Source of the DNA: Aulostomus chinensis
Lineage: Eukaryota > Chordata > Actinopteri > Syngnathiformes > Aulostomidae
DNA: 64,000 bases
NCBI GenBank assembly: GCA_037954235.1
Contig: JBBMOA010000015.1
Span: forward strand, 21,106,299 to 21,170,298
Direction: 5' to 3'
Shown here: positions 32,341 through 46,174 of the stretch, one piece after another
How the letters are laid out: each line of letters starts with the position of its first letter
Numbering within the stretch: the first letter of the stretch is position 1
Notes under the pieces: model-generated
Database searches by the model: none
Told to the model about the DNA's origin: nothing
The model's input: the letters and a program-made list of their open reading frames with translations, nothing else
Made by a program: the position numbers and the translations under genes

Positions 32341-33455
32341 CAATGTGATGAAGAATACATACTTTACAAAGACCTCAACCGGGTATATTACAAATCCAGA
32401 TCAGGCTTTTTCTATCAGTGAAACTGTTTCAGTTTGATAGGTATTTAGAATTAATATAAATATTGGAGAGGCAGGAGGGATTTGCTCCTGTGAAGGGTGC
32501 TTCGGTGTAGCCATCATGAGGGCCCATTTTATTCACAACCGGGTGGTTGATGCACTTCAGATGAACAAAACTTAAGGCATTAGGACCTGGCGGAGGAGGA
32601 TTCTTCTCCCACTGCCTCAGGATACCCTGGGCGGGACATTGTGGAAATAAGATACTGAAGAGATTTTCATGCCCTGAAAACCGAACCAGACGATTCCTGA
32701 TCATCTAATGCACTTTTTCACTTAGCCATAAAAAATTTAACTTCATAGAGCTAAGATCAGTGTTTCAGGGATCCATTTACGCGCAACTCTGGGAAGAGAA
32801 GTTAAGTTACTGGAAAAACCGAATAAGGTAAGAAAAAAGTTACAGATACGGGGTTTGGGGGCGGCGGAGCTCACTTCAGCTGTTGCTTAGTCATGTGAAA
32901 GAGTCCAAAAAGTAAGACGTAGAGATGCCAGTATAGATGTAAGTAGCTTGGTTCATCGACGTTGTTGGATGGCGTTCAAAAAAAATGGGGGGCGGGCGGG
33001 ATGACGCCCAAGTAAATTGTCGAAGTATACTGCACACAATCAGAGGAAGAGTTCAGCCTTTAAGGGACGTTACACTACATGTTATGTAACATTTTTCAAT
33101 GAAGGCAATTTAGGGTTTATACATACACTTACTATCGTGTGTTAAAATAGTATGAAAATTTTTTCCTAACATTTACTCATTCCCTTTCACATCCAATGTG
33201 TGTGACTAGTAAGAACATCATGAGATGTCTGTTCATAATATAAAAGCATCTAAAGGACCTAAAACTAAACCGCATTCAACATCATTGTCACTGGCTCCTT
33301 TGTCAATGAAACAGAGTGACCTTTCAATATTTTTAAAAAGTAGTACATGAGGAGTGCATGGACATCACGCTCAAATATCACTCCGTCTTTCTTTGATGGC
33401 TTTGTGAGCCTGTAAATACACATCTGTAAAACTGCTGAGATGGCATGCTTGATAT
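32341..33455. other. Unassigned DNA upstream of serpinh1
   Basis: A minus-strand frame at 32429-32704 (91 codons) resembles nothing I know. A splice-donor-like 'aaggtaagaa' at 32826 might end an untranslated serpinh1 exon; this is a guess. 33000-33455 is AT-rich and plain. Confidence 0.3.
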
Positions 33456-33469
33456 CTGACTCTCACGTT

Positions 33470-33761
33470 CCATCCATCATCTTCCGCATATTCCTGTCAC
33501 GGGGGGGCTGGAGCCTATCCCAGCAGCTACGGGTGAGAGGCGGACCGGTTGCCAGTCCATCACAGGGCCAACACATAGAGACAAAAAACCATTCACACTC
33601 ACAGTCATACCTACAGTCAATTCAGAGTATCCAATCAGCCTAGTCCCATTTGCTGGGAAGAAGCTGGAGTATCCAGAAAGATACCGTGCCCGAGCTGGGA
33701 CTTGAACCCAGAACCGTCTTGCTGTGAGGCAACAGTGCTAACCACTGTACCACCATGCTGC
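33470..33761 (-). mobile_element. SINE-1 with 14-bp target duplication
   Basis: Flanked by 'ctgactctcacgtt' (33456-33469) and 'ctgactctcaggtt' (33762-33775), one mismatch. It is shorter than the reference because of small internal deletions between the 'gactaggctgattgga' and 'gcacgggatct' blocks. Confidence 0.9.
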
Positions 33762-33916
33762 CTGACTCTCAGGTTTTAAAATTATATTTTCTTAAGATGC
33801 TACATTGTTCTGCCACCCAGCTTTTACATATTTTACAGTACAACAACATCTTGGCTGGAACTGTAAAGCACATATGCTCATATGCTTTGAAGCTAATTTC
33901 CCTCTTATGGCCAAGT

Positions 33917-33987
<71 letters not shown>

Positions 33988-34045
33988 CATGTGTGTGTGT
34001 GAGAGAGAGAGAGAAAGAGAGAGAAAAAGAGAAGGGGAGAGACAG
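33917..34045. repeat. (GT)n followed by (GA)-rich tract
   Basis: About 33 GT units, a 'tca' interruption, then GTGT and a GAGAGAAAGAGA tract. About 400 bp upstream of the serpinh1 start codon. Confidence 0.95.
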
Positions 34046-34450
34046 ACTTCTTCCAAACCCCAAGGAACCAGTATGCCAGCCATCATCAACCCAAAAAAGA
34101 GAAATTAATTTTAAAGCTTATGTGTTGTTGAAATATTTATGTCTTACATTTGATGACCACTGTTTTAGCTTAGATATTTCCTGCAGCTGCCTACAAGGCT
34201 GACAGTTATGATATTCTTGCCTTAGGAAATCAAATTTGACTTGTGTGCTTGATCTTATTTATAGATGATATTAGCTTTAGAAAAATTAAAAGCAAACCTA
34301 AATTACCATGTCATGACCTCTCTCAATTTGGAGATATAAACAAAAGAATATTAGAACAAACATCAATCCAAAGACAGTTTGGTTTCTTTTCTTATTTGTG
34401 ACATTTGGTTTTATATCTCCACATAGGTTTTCCTTCATCACCAGTGCACC

Positions 34451-36381
34451 ATGTGGATAAATCTGATTGCGTCAGTCCTCATGGCCATTGCTGCCTCAGC
34501 TGCCACCTCAGCTTCAGCTGACAAAGTCCTGAGTGCACATGCCACCACCCTGGCTGACAATAGTGTCAACTTGGCGTTTAGTCTTTATCAGAACATGGCG
34601 AAGGAGAAATCTGTAGAGAACATCCTCATTTCTCCTGTTGTGGTGGCCTCTTCCCTAGGTCTGTTGGCTCTCGGGGGAAAGGCCTCCAGTGCCTCTCAGG
34701 TCAAAACCCTTCTAAATGCAGCCAGTTTGAGGGATGAGCAACTGCACTCTGGTTTGGCTGAACTCCTCACTGAGGTGAGTGACCCCAAGATCCGCAACGT
34801 CACCTGGAACATAAGCAACCGCCTGTATGGGCCCAGCTCCATCAACTTTGCTGAGGATTTTGTGAAGAACAGCAAAAAACACTATAAATGTGATCACTCC
34901 AAGATAAACCTCAGAGATAAGAAGAGTGCTGTGAACTCTATCAATGAATGGGTGGCCAAATCCACTAATGGCAAACTGCCCGAGGTCACCAAAGATGTAG
35001 AGAAGACTGATGGGGCAATGATCATCAATGCCATGTTTTTCAAACGTGAGTCTGTTTATTGTATGTATGGATCAATGTATCTATTGCATTGATTTTTCCT
35101 GAAAGTGGTTTAAAATAGTTTTTTTTTTCTTGCAGCTCACTGGGATGAGCAGTTCCATCATAAAATGGTGGACAACCGAGGATTCATGGTTTCCCGAAGC
35201 TACACTGTTTCAGTGCCGATGATGCACCGCACAGGTACGTGGAGTCAGTAAGAGATACATTCCATTCATTCATATATTGTTCATAGAAATGTCATGCTGA
35301 AAAGACACTTATTCAGAATTTTTTTTAGATATTAGGGATGCACTGATATATCAACCATATATTATTATCTGCAGATATCCATTTATTTGGTAAATATGTT
35401 GCTGTTTACTGATGGCAGTGCTAGTCAGTGTTTCTTTTTTGATGTGGAAGAAAATATAGAATTTGTGCTCATTCAATGCTGTATCTGAAGGTCTGGAGTG
35501 TTGGGTGTAGGGGTTTAAATAACTAGATCCATGAATGAATGTATGAGGGATCGTCAAAGACATTATTAATTCTGGTCCTCTCAAATACATATGTTCTCCT
35601 TTCACATGCTAAAATTTACTCTCACACACATACGCACATCCTTTCATATCCATGTTGTTTCTACCCAAATATATATCTTTACTTTTCAGCATGTGTTTTG
35701 ATTCTCGCTTACATATATTCCCACTTTCACACAAATGTATTCCTAACTATCATATACACATATTCTAACTCTTGCATAAACATAGTTCCAGTCTCACATC
35801 TAGTCAAGTCAAGTCAGTTTTATTTGTACAACGCCAAATCACAACAAAAGTTATCTCATGACACTTTAAAAGTAGAGCAGGTCTAGTACCACATTCCTTC
35901 AATGAATTTACACCCAACAATTCTCCATCAGCAAGCACATCCTGCAACAGCGGCGATGAAAATCTTCCTTTTAACAGGCAGGAACATCAAGCAGATCCAG
36001 ACTCAAAGGGGACGGCCTTTTGCTTTGTCCGGTTGGGGGAAAGAGAGCAGGAGAGCGGGGCAGAGACAAAGACAGATAACAGCAGAAGACAGATATACAA
36101 AAGGAAAGAGAGGGACAGAGATAAAGAGGGAGAGAAAAGGAAGAGACTGATGGACAGATGGGGACGTGAGCAGGTCATGCTGAGGGTGGCAGCTTGAGCC
36201 TCTTCAGGTCTGCAGCCTCCAGCATCACCCGGGATCTGGGATGAGGGGAAGCCCAAAGGCTCTCGAGAAGAAGACGAGTTAGTAACACGTATGAGTTTGA
36301 TTTATGTATAACATGTGCAGACGAACAGAGAGGACAGAGAGGAGGAGAGAAAAGCCCAGTGCACCATGCACCATATATATA

Positions 36382-36416
<35 letters not shown>

Positions 36417-38066
36417 GTGTGTGTGTGTGTGAGTGTGTATTTATAAGTTTGTCCACACAAACACAGTCACGAGCTATCGAATAACAAGAGTCAATTGTCA
36501 GTGTCATTTTTTAATTAAAAAAAATGTTTTATGTCAATACAACTAAGGTGAAACACTTAGGTAAATTGATTCTTTAGTCAAAAAGTGTATTTTGTCTTTC
36601 AAGTTCTCAAGTTCTGGTTTCTTGAGCTCAAAAAGACTTTTGTTATTCCTGCATCACTACTTTTAACACAAGAATGCTGAAGGCCAGCCAAGTTTATTGA
36701 GCTTGAATCTATTGGTGACCACCACTAACAACAATTGCAGCAACAATACAAAACAGCAAAAACAGTGACAAAATACCTGCTTCCCTCATCTCAAACTCAT
36801 TTTTTTCTGGTTATTTGACTGAAAGACAGCCTTTTCCTGACACTAGCACTAACTTTTACCATTTTGCTCTACAGAATATAATAGGTATGTAAATACCATA
36901 TTTTGGGTTTGAAATGTTTTCATGCTTATTTAACATCTCAGTTTCTTACAAGAGCCTATATGAGATTACAGCATAGAGGTTGTTGAGGACATGCCATCAT
37001 GCTAAAAAGAAAAGAAATAAGTTGTCGCCATGCAGTCACATATCCATGTTATGGTTTGTTCAGAACATAATGCTATCTGTATACTTGTAGCACTTGCATT
37101 TGCTCTTCAAAATTAATTAGTTTCCTTATAATGATCCTGCTGAACAAAATGTGTCTCAAAAACTTTTCCACACAGCTTATTTTCTTCATTAATGGTACAT
37201 TCCAGGGATGAATATATGAATATGAATATTCCATCGCAAGGGAACCCATGGAGGGTCTAACTTCTGTGTTGGCTCATCTCTGCAGCACTAAGATATGCAA
37301 TATTAAATGTTATTTTTGACCAAGAAATGAAATAAAACCAGAGGGGTGAAAAAAAATCAATCTTTTAAGCATAATTATTAGGTATAATAGTAGATGTAGA
37401 TGTGAAATATATCATAGTTTTAACTTACTCATGTCCTTACTGTAGCTATCTGTGGCTTCTATAATGATGCAACTGATAAGTTGTCCCTCCTGAGTATGCC
37501 GCTGGCTCATAAGAAGTCCACAGTGGTGTTCATCATGCCCCACCATGTGGAGCCCCTGGAGAGGCTGGAGAAGATGCTTACCAAGAAGCAGCTGGACATG
37601 TGGATGGGCAAGCTGCAGCAGATAGCTGTAGCTGTATCTCTGCCCAAAGTCAGCATGGAAGTTAGCCATAACCTGCAGGTAAAAGAGGCAAAATTTGGAA
37701 ATGTCTGAATTCTTGCCCCATGGCCTCTCTGCTTACGGTGTAATTTTCATGATCTTCTCTTAGAAACACCTTGAGGAGCTGGGCCTGACAGAGGCTATGG
37801 ATAAATCTAAAGCTGATTTGTCCAACATCTCTGGGAAGAAGGACCTCTACCTGTCCAGTGTCTTCCATGCCACTGCCATGGAATGGGACACAGATGGAAA
37901 TGAAATCGACACCAGCATCTTTGGAACAGACAAGCTGAAAAACCCCAAACTATTCTATGCTGACCATCCTTTTGTCTTCTTAGTAAAGGACCAGAAGACC
38001 AACTCCATCCTGTTCATTGGTAGGATGGTCAGGCCAAAGGGAGAGAAGATGAGAGATGAACTGTAA
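34451..38066 (+). CDS. serpinh1: Serpin H1 / HSP47, collagen-specific ER chaperone (4 coding exons)
   Basis: Coding exons: 34451-35045, 35136-35234, 37446-37678 and 37764-38066, all with GT-AG introns; spliced length 409 residues (human 418). HSP47 is a non-inhibitory serpin that binds folded procollagen triple helices in the ER and releases them in the Golgi. Evidence: a hydrophobic signal peptide (residues 1-23); the serpin fold start NLAFSLYQNMA and ILISPVVVASSLG; paired N-glycosylation sites NVT/NIS at residues 116 and 120, as in mammals; NAMFFK joined to HWDEQFHHKMVDNRGFMV; KKDLYLSSVFHA; and LFYADHPFVFLV, which carries the Leu, Tyr and Asp used for collagen contact, with the Arg of VDNRGF. 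The protein ends GEKMRDEL, the RDEL retrieval signal. An acceptor at 34425-34426 (tag|gttttcc) puts a 24-base leader before the ATG, so at least one untranslated exon lies upstream. Intron 2 (2.2 kb) holds an R-A repeat. Fish have two paralogues (a and b); I cannot say which this is. Confidence 0.95.
35802..36360 (+). repeat. R-A copy 3, in serpinh1 intron 2
   Basis: Starts 'gtcaagtcaagtcagtttta' and proceeds in the same order as the other copies through the 'gcagcttgagcctcttcagg' and 'gggatctgggatgaggggaa' blocks. It ends near 'aagcccagtgcaccatg', just before an AT repeat. Confidence 0.75.
36371..36432. repeat. (AT)n then (GT)n microsatellite
   Basis: About 17 AT units with a 'gc' interruption, then 'aaatgtgtgtgtgtgtg'. 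Confidence 0.9.
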
Positions 38067-38468
38067 CCCTGTCCTGAATCTTTGTGTGTATGTTTTTACT
38101 GTCATTGACAGAAAAGAGATGAATATTTGATAACACGCATTCCTGTACATCACAAGGTGAATGCATTCCAGAAACACCTGACTGAAGAGATATGTGAAAG
38201 CATTTTGCTCCATGTTGTAATTATTTTTGAGGTTGTTAATGGCATGTGAACAAGCTGTCAACATTTCACTTGGAAAGGCAATGATAAATATGACCACTGT
38301 AAAAGATAGTGATGTTACATTTTTTGGGCCTATAGCCTGTTGTGTTGTTAATGGTGTTGTACTGCTTGCCGTACTGTAAGCCTACAGGCCCTTTTCATAG
38401 CAGCCATTTTGACCTGCCATTCTAGGGCAAAGACAGGTGTAATTATTCAGTTAAAGCCCCATTCAGTT

Positions 38469-38470
<2 letters not shown>

Positions 38471-38502
<32 letters not shown>
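38471..38502. repeat. (TG)n microsatellite in the serpinh1 3' region
   Basis: About 15 TG units. Confidence 0.9.
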
Positions 38503-38503
<1 letters not shown>

Positions 38504-38650
38504 ATGTGTGTCTTGCATGCGTTTTAGACTCTTGGTCTTTTTCAGCCACTGAGCCACCCTCTCATGTTCACAAATTGTTTTTTAGTTGAAGCTCACTTTT
38601 TTAGGTACATTTTTACACAAATATGTTTCCTCATATTCCAATTTACTGGG

Positions 38651-38656
38651 AATAAA
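38651..38656 (+). terminator. Candidate serpinh1 polyadenylation signal
   Basis: The first AATAAA after the serpinh1 stop, giving a 3' UTR of about 600 bases. The downstream GT-rich element is weak; an earlier non-canonical signal is possible. Confidence 0.4.
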
Positions 38657-38756
38657 CTGGCACGAGCTAGCTCTCATCATATTTTAGACAGGGAATATGA
38701 GCGCAATGAGCTTAATGTTGAAAGACATTTCCACCTCATCAGTGCATTATCATAAA

Positions 38757-39479
38757 GATAAACTGTGAGGATAACTGCAAATACATGCTCAAGCCCTTTT
38801 CTCTAGAATCAGCTAGACCTGAAAACCTAAATTAATTGAATTCTGTGTCACCACCTTCAACATTCATACTGTGGAGGAATTTTGTCGATGAAGGAATTTG
38901 TCAGACTCAAGAAACCACTTTAATGGACATCCCTGACAGATGTTACAATGTTTGCTGTGAGATGAGTTTGAGTCAGCTCCCCCGAGGACATCTGTGCCTG
39001 ACATTCATAACCAGTCATACTTATATTTGTCGGGCATTACTCATTATTACCGAATTAGAACATTATGCACAAATGTGACCTTAATGTAGTCTAATCACAG
39101 CTATGCATATTGAAAACGCAGGTGTTGGAAGAGTTCTCTGGGAGAAAATCTTCCTGCCAAAAGCATCAGAACATTGCAAGTAATATTCCCAGAACATTCT
39201 CACAACAAATATCCAGTTGGGGCCCTTGTCACTATTAATAGTAATATTGATTATAAATGTAGGCCTCTTTGGGATGTTGTAATCTGTTCATTGTTTTAAT
39301 TATTGGTAGCACTTTAGGGAACACTATGCTACTTAGAGTCACTGATATAAAACAGCTATTTAAACTTGCATTTTTTTTTTTGTATTTCAATTATAACATG
39401 ACGTTTTTAGTTTAGGTTAACAGCTACTACAGTTAGCCTTTTGTCCTGCTAAATAACGTAAATAAAACCACAGTTCTGC
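38757..39479. other. Intergenic spacer between serpinh1 and acer3
   Basis: Little repeat content; no coding frame of interest. The whole gap from serpinh1 stop to acer3 start is 1.54 kb. Confidence 0.6.
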
Positions 39480-39605
39480 TGTGCGTGTGTTTGCACAGCG
39501 AGCGAGGAGGAGGAGGTATCAAGGCGTGCTCGCGCCGCACACGCTCGAGCTGTGATTGGACTACAAATCCGTTCGTGCACCATCATGACATCCTCCTTTT
39601 CCATC
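39480..39605 (+). promoter_or_regulatory. Probable acer3 promoter / 5' UTR region
   Basis: A locally GC- and CpG-rich patch ('gcgagcgaggaggaggagg', 'gtgctcgcgccgcacacgct') in AT-rich surroundings. An inverted CCAAT box (gattgg at 39554-39559) lies about 50 bases before the start codon. No TATA box was seen. It fits the TATA-less, CpG-type promoter of a housekeeping gene. Position relative to exon 1 supports the call; transcription start is not visible. Confidence 0.4.
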
Positions 39606-41435
39606 ATGGCACCCTCGCTGGACAGGCAAGGATACTGGGGGCAGCCGACCTCAACACTTGACTGGTGTGAAGAAAATTATGTCGTCTCCGTCTACATAGC
39701 GGAATTCTGTAAGTTGCATTTTCAAGTGCTCGTCAAAGCACTGGGTTTATTCTTGTTAGGTTTTGAGGATTCGCTCGCCAAGTGGCGTCAACGTGAAATG
39801 GGAATTAATCCTAAAAACCTGACATTGAGTTTATATCGTCTTCCTAGCTCGACTGTTTTCAGCTGGTTTGTACTCGGTAAATGTTAGCTTACACGGTTTA
39901 ATAGCAGCTGGTGCTTCGGACGAGACCTCACCGGTTTCGATTTTTTTTTTTTTTTTTGCATCCCGTTGAAGGTTATCACATCATACAGAGAAACGACTGT
40001 TAGCCAAAGTTGTCACAAACACACGTCAATGTACTGTTGTCCACATTACCGCTGCTATCGAACTTAAATGTCTTCCGCCACACGGTGCATTCGTCGTCCA
40101 AGACATAGACAGACACATCTTGAGAGTTGATTTTAAAAAACAAAAACATTCCTTCATACTACCTGGTCCACCACAACTGGTTCTTCATATCTTAGATGTA
40201 AACATAGTTAGCTTCAGTGGCTGGTTCCAGAACATCACGCGGAAATAGTCAAACATATAATGTAACAAAGCTGCACTGGATAAATGATTCCCCTTGATAA
40301 CTTAAAATAATAGTTCTTTTGACCAATTTAGATTAATGAAAGTAGGCAAGGTTATTGTTTAGTTAAGTTCCCCAGAAGTTCTCCTTACTAGAGAAAAGCT
40401 TTTTCTATCATAACCTGCTAGCAATTGTGCATGGTTTTCTCCTCCCTAGAACTCTTATCTCAAGTGTTCCTCTATTTTTTTCAAGTGATTCCTCCTTGAC
40501 TCAGCTTAGTTTGTTTTCATGAAGTTATGTATTCCTAATTGCTATCATAAGAGGTTCTCTTGTCTTTCACTAAATTACAGGAAAATTTTTTGTTCCAGTA
40601 ATTTTTTGAAATGATTCTAAACATTTGCACTGGACTGAATGCTGCATATTTCTGTTACTGACAGGTGAAGCTTGTTTGTACACAAATGACTAGCGCGATA
40701 GCGCTAAGCAGATATGGCCATACAAAATTTTTCTTAAAGGGTTGTTGTCTTTTCACAGTTTGCTGTCATTTGCAACATGCAAAACTAATATATGGAGTTT
40801 GTTGGGGTTTTTTTTGTCAATTTTGTGTTTATGTCATTTATTACTTATCAATAAGCACAGTCCAACGCTCATCTGCTGTTATCAGATACCTGCAGGTAGG
40901 GGGTGAATGTGTTGATTGGGAAATTATAAGTATATTATAAATATACTAGAATTAGTTTCTAGACAAGTTTACATCCTGGTAGGTCTGTTGGATTTTTGCA
41001 CACTGAATTATGTTTGCACATCATCACACAAAAATGAATATGATTATGATCACTGTTGAAATCAGTCTTACTAGGCTTACCCCAGACTGCAATTGCCTGG
41101 GAGAAGAAGAATTAAATTAGAACTGACACAAGTTCAGGGTTGTTTTTTTTTATTTTGCAGGTCAGACAACTCAAAGAGAGCGGTCTAAGCTTTGTTCAAC
41201 TCTACACACCAGGTTTTCTCAGCTATCTCAGTCAATTAATACATGTTTTTAAGCTTATTTTTAATAATCAAACACTACGTAAGTGATGGGTGGAGTCACC
41301 TATTCTAACCAGGACTTTAATTATGTATTACGACTGTATTACAACTGTTTGTCTTGAAAGTGGCTATAATGCAAAGTAAATCAGTACTGGAAGTACTGGC
41401 AAAGAGAATTCACTTGCTAGGACAGCAGGCAAAGC

Positions 41436-41473
<38 letters not shown>

Positions 41474-44400
41474 TTTCTCTCTGTCTCGCTGTCTATCTGG
41501 ATCTAATATGTGTTGTTTTTTTTCCACAGGGAACACTGTTAGCAACCTCATTATGATTATTCCTCCCATTTGTGGGGCCATCCAGACATTTCGTGCTGGC
41601 CTTGAGTTTCGACACATTTGCTCTTTTCTGGGACTGGCAGGTCAGCCTATTGAAATCACAAAATCTAGTTGCAGTGCTTAAATTATATCTACTTTGTTCT
41701 GCTCTGACATCATATTATAGTCACATTTTCTGCTTTAAGAACTTCTGTAATTTGTATTTGTGTTTGTGTGTTGCCCAGCTGTTGGTGTTGGGTCCTGGTG
41801 CTTCCACATGACTCTGCTTTATGAGATGCAGGTGAGCCAAGTGAAATATGATGATACCTGTGTATACATAACAGGGTTTCCTGCAGCATTTTACAGCTCA
41901 GGCAGCCGCCTAAGCAACAAACGCCTGCTGCCTTAACTAACGTCTAACAATATTGCCCGTGTTATTCTGTCCTGCTTTCTTCCTTTCATTCCAAACCATG
42001 ACCAACGGCAGTCTCACTTCTCACCAGAAGGCATTAAAAAATGTGTTGTGAATTGGAAAAGAATTAGTGTTAAAAATCCTTAAATACAGTTGGTCTATGT
42101 GGTATGCCTCCGAATCATGGGATTTGTCCGAACAGCAGCATTTGCTGATTGAACGTCATTGTGCTATGTCGCTGTCTGTCAGCTTTCACCAACATCCGGG
42201 AAAAAAGAAGAATAAAACTTTTTGGGAAGACGTTAATCTGGAAGTTGGATAGTCAACCAGTCCTTCTTCTTCTTCCTCTTCCTCAATTTAATATAATAGT
42301 TTTTTTTAATATTTTGTGTTTATTACACCCCACCACCTTAACTAAAAAGATTTTTGGGAGAAACCCTGCATAATGAGATAATTTGACTGGGTCTTTGTAA
42401 CATAAAAATTTCTTTTAAACACTGCATGAACAAGAGGCAGCAAGGTGGTGCAGTGATTAGCACTGTCGCCTCACAGCAAGAAGGTTCTGAGCTCGGGCAC
42501 GGGGTCTTTCTGTGTAGAGTCTCCATGTTCTCCCTGTGCCTGCATGGGTTCTCTCCGGGTACTCCGGCTTCTTCCCACTGTCCAAAGACATGCAATTGGG
42601 GACTAGGCTGATTGATACTCTAAATTGACTGTAGGTATGAATGTGAGTGTGAATGGTTGTCTGTCTATATGTGTTGGCCCTGCGATGGACTGGTGACCTG
42701 TCCAGGGTGAACCCCACCTCTCGCCCGTAGCCACTGGGATAGGCTCCAGCCCCCCGCAACCCTTAAGAAGACAATGGATGGATGGACTGCATGGACAAAG
42801 TAATTGTTGATTTGGGAAATGTTTGTCAAGAGAAATGAGCACAACAGACCTTTTAAGGGATATTCCACCCCAAAATGAAAATTCAGTCACTATCTTTTCA
42901 CCTTCACCTTCATACTGATGGAAGTTAGGGTGAAGTTTTTAGTCCACCAATACTGCTGGAGTTTCACTCTTTGCTGTTATCCCAAACATTTGAAGAGAAT
43001 GGTGACCAGTTTTGAAATGTAAAAAAAAAAAAATTTCCTCTAGACAGCTTACTTGAAGTAATGTGTCTAAATTAATGTGTCCTGAGGGCATGACATGCTA
43101 AGTTAAAAATATCACCGATGCCATTTTTTTTGCCTTACTTAAAACATGTTGTCACTCAAAAAAATTAGCTAATGTTTCATGTGAAATTTTTATTTTTGGT
43201 AGCACAATCCATGTGAAATCTGTTTTAATTTATTCCAGGTTATGTTGTTTTTTTTGTTGTTTTTTTGTAAATTTCTTTTCTATATCCAAATTTACATATA
43301 TATGTATGTATATATTATGATTGAAGAAATTTTGTCATCAGTGTGTATTCCTGTGGGAGATAAATAGCAATTCAATTAGATATTATACATATATTAACCA
43401 ATATTTGTAGAGCAGCAAAAGCAAAGTTTACAACTGCAAAGTCACTGTATCCACAAAATAATGTATCACACCAGAAAAACATCTATAATGTCAATAAAAT
43501 AAATAATATTCCAGAGTGATGTGAAGCAATAAAAAAAACACCAGTCAGTGCCAGTTCTATTTCTCAGTGAACAGAGGCTTACAAATGTTTGCCACATTTT
43601 AAGACTTGTACCAAAGTAAGTTAAACTGTTGGGTGGCATATGGCAGCTATCTTATGACCTGCAGACAAAGCAGTTGAAAATATTACTTGTCTACATGTTG
43701 AACAGGTGAGTTCATGCTCAATATTTGGATCTGATTATGATGAAGCAATAATACAGGAAAATAAATAAATGATGGACTTTTCAAAATGTTTTGGAAATAA
43801 GTGAAAAACTTGACAATATTTTGTAATGTAAATATTCTGCAGATCATAAATACCCATAAATAGTATCGATAAATATGAGTGTATGTGGTTCAGTGATGAT
43901 TGATAGAGAAGAATAGTACATGTTTGTAATATATCATACCATGTAGCTCATTGATTTCAGTTGAATATACTCTGGTGTAGTTGATATCCATGTTTACAGT
44001 TTTCAGGTGAAAACATGTTTCAGAGAATGTGTGGTCATGAAAATTTTCCTCTCAGTCCTGGAAAAGTCATTTTTGGTTAAAAAAATGTATTTATCCTGTA
44101 TTAATTTGTATTTTCTCTTTATTGTAATTGCAGTTACTGGATGAGTTGCCAATGATTTACAGCACATGCATCTTCGTCTATTGTTTGTAAGTGGCTCCAG
44201 CTGTTGGATTTACTGCTGTTAAAGTAGTCTAGACAGAGAGTGTAACTACACTTTTGTGTCATCTAAAATGTATCTGTTACTGATCACTTCATAAATTTCA
44301 GCAAACCACATCTATTGCTGTGTGTGCTAGATTTGAATTGTAGAAGCAAGGGTTGCATTTTTGGATTGACTGTCATTCAGTCACCGCTGTGTGTTTGTGA

Positions 44401-46122
44401 GTGTGTCTGTCAGGGTTGGGGGTATCCTTGGTCTAATCCCACTTAATATCACCATCACCTGCTCAACTTTAGTTGTTGTTGTGGCAGACAAAGAATAGGA
44501 TGTCGTTATTTTTTCTGTTTTCTGTTAAACGCTGTTTGCCATTTTGTAAAATTCCTTTCCGTTTCAGTCGGAAGAGTTAATTTATCTATTTATGTGTGAT
44601 GCAAAAAATAACCAAACCAAACCTGGCTGTTTCCTCTTTGCCGAAACCGCAGCATTGCAAACAAGAGCGGAACGTAAAGAGTCAATCTCACCAGGCTAGT
44701 ATCGATCTAATACTGATACCAACTTGGTGTCGTTACTATCAATATTTCTATCTATCTGCCCATCACTACCCCTCACCCCTCCTCCTTGTTTATTGGGCGC
44801 ACATAGCAGCAACATGGCTAACAAGAGCGAGATGTTTGTTTCTAAGAAGTGTAGAGGAGTAGAAGAAGAAGACTAGGCAGCGGACGTTGGCAAGAAAAAT
44901 GCTTGGCACCGCTGGTTTATACGGTGTAGTGGTTAGCCTAGCCTAGCCTAGCCTAGCCGCTTCTGCCATCTTTCGCAGCACCAACGTTGCCTCCTCTGTG
45001 TTCTTTCTCGCCGGTGCATCGTCAGTGTTTTGGGTTTTGCGGTGACAGAAGACCAAAAGGCAGCAGCACAATGAACTTATTACAGCATCTAAAACAGAGG
45101 CATCCAGCCAAGTGGGAGAAATGCCACTCTGCGAAGGGAACACGACTGCTATACTATAACCAACAAACTCCCACTAAAAACAGCTTACTGTGGTGGAATC
45201 ATTTACCCACGGGAAAAAAATTGTGAATCAAATTATTTGTGAAAAAATCAGAGATTTAAGTTTTTAGTCCATATTGCCCTAGCCTAGTTTGAATATTATA
45301 GCAGAACCTTGTGCATATCGTGGTTGCCTATCATTTAATTATTAGGGCCTGAGCCAGAAGGTACTTCAGGCAAAGACCCTATTGTGTTTGCACGGCAGAG
45401 AAAAACAGACGGAGCACTAATTGTTGATACTGAAGTTAAAGCTGCAGAGAGATCACATGTCTGTAAAGTAAAATGCTGAAGCTGTGGGATGAGAATGACT
45501 GATGATGATGTGGATTGTGGTGGATGCTTGATCCATCCATCCGTTTTCCACTGCTTATCCTGTTAAAGGGTGAGGGCAAGAGGCAGGGTACATCTGTACG
45601 GGTCGCCAGTCGTAGGGCCAACACATATAGACAGACAACCATTTGCTCTTACAGTCAATTTAGAGTGTCCCTAGTCCCCTAGAGTGAACCTAGTCCCCTC
45701 TTGCATGTCTTTGGACTGTGGGAGGAAGCCAGAGTACCCAGAGAGAACCCACACAGGCATTGGGAGAACATGCAAACTTCACACAGAAAGATCCTGTGTT
45801 CAAGCTGGGGCTCGAACTCGGAACCTTCTTGCTGTGAGGCAGTGCTAACCACTGCACCACCATAGTGAATGTTAATTAAAGTTTTGTTGCTCCCTCACAG
45901 TTGTTTTTTGTTAATATGAGTGAATCAAAGAGGGCTAGCATCAGCAGTAGCTGGTGGTGAAATTAGTTTGGTAGGCCAAAAAAAAAATCATTATACCCAT
46001 TAGATATTTGCCACAGCAGCAAGAGCAACATCCTATTCACTGACAGAGTTAAAACATCACAAAGTTCACAAAGGACACAAAGGAGGGTTGATCCCAAAAA
46101 ATTCTCTTTCTCTCCTTCTCTC

Positions 46123-46174
<52 letters not shown>

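Noticed and set aside
32429..32704. Minus-strand 91-codon frame
   Set aside because: Unrecognised; composition unremarkable; no start context or neighbour to support it.
33755..34202. Open frames of C/V and H/T repeats beside serpinh1
   Set aside because: Direct translations of the GT repeat.
34451..35092. serpinh1 exon 1 read to the stop at 35092 as a 213-residue protein
   Set aside because: The frame passes through a clear donor at 35046; the next exon restores the HSP47 sequence.
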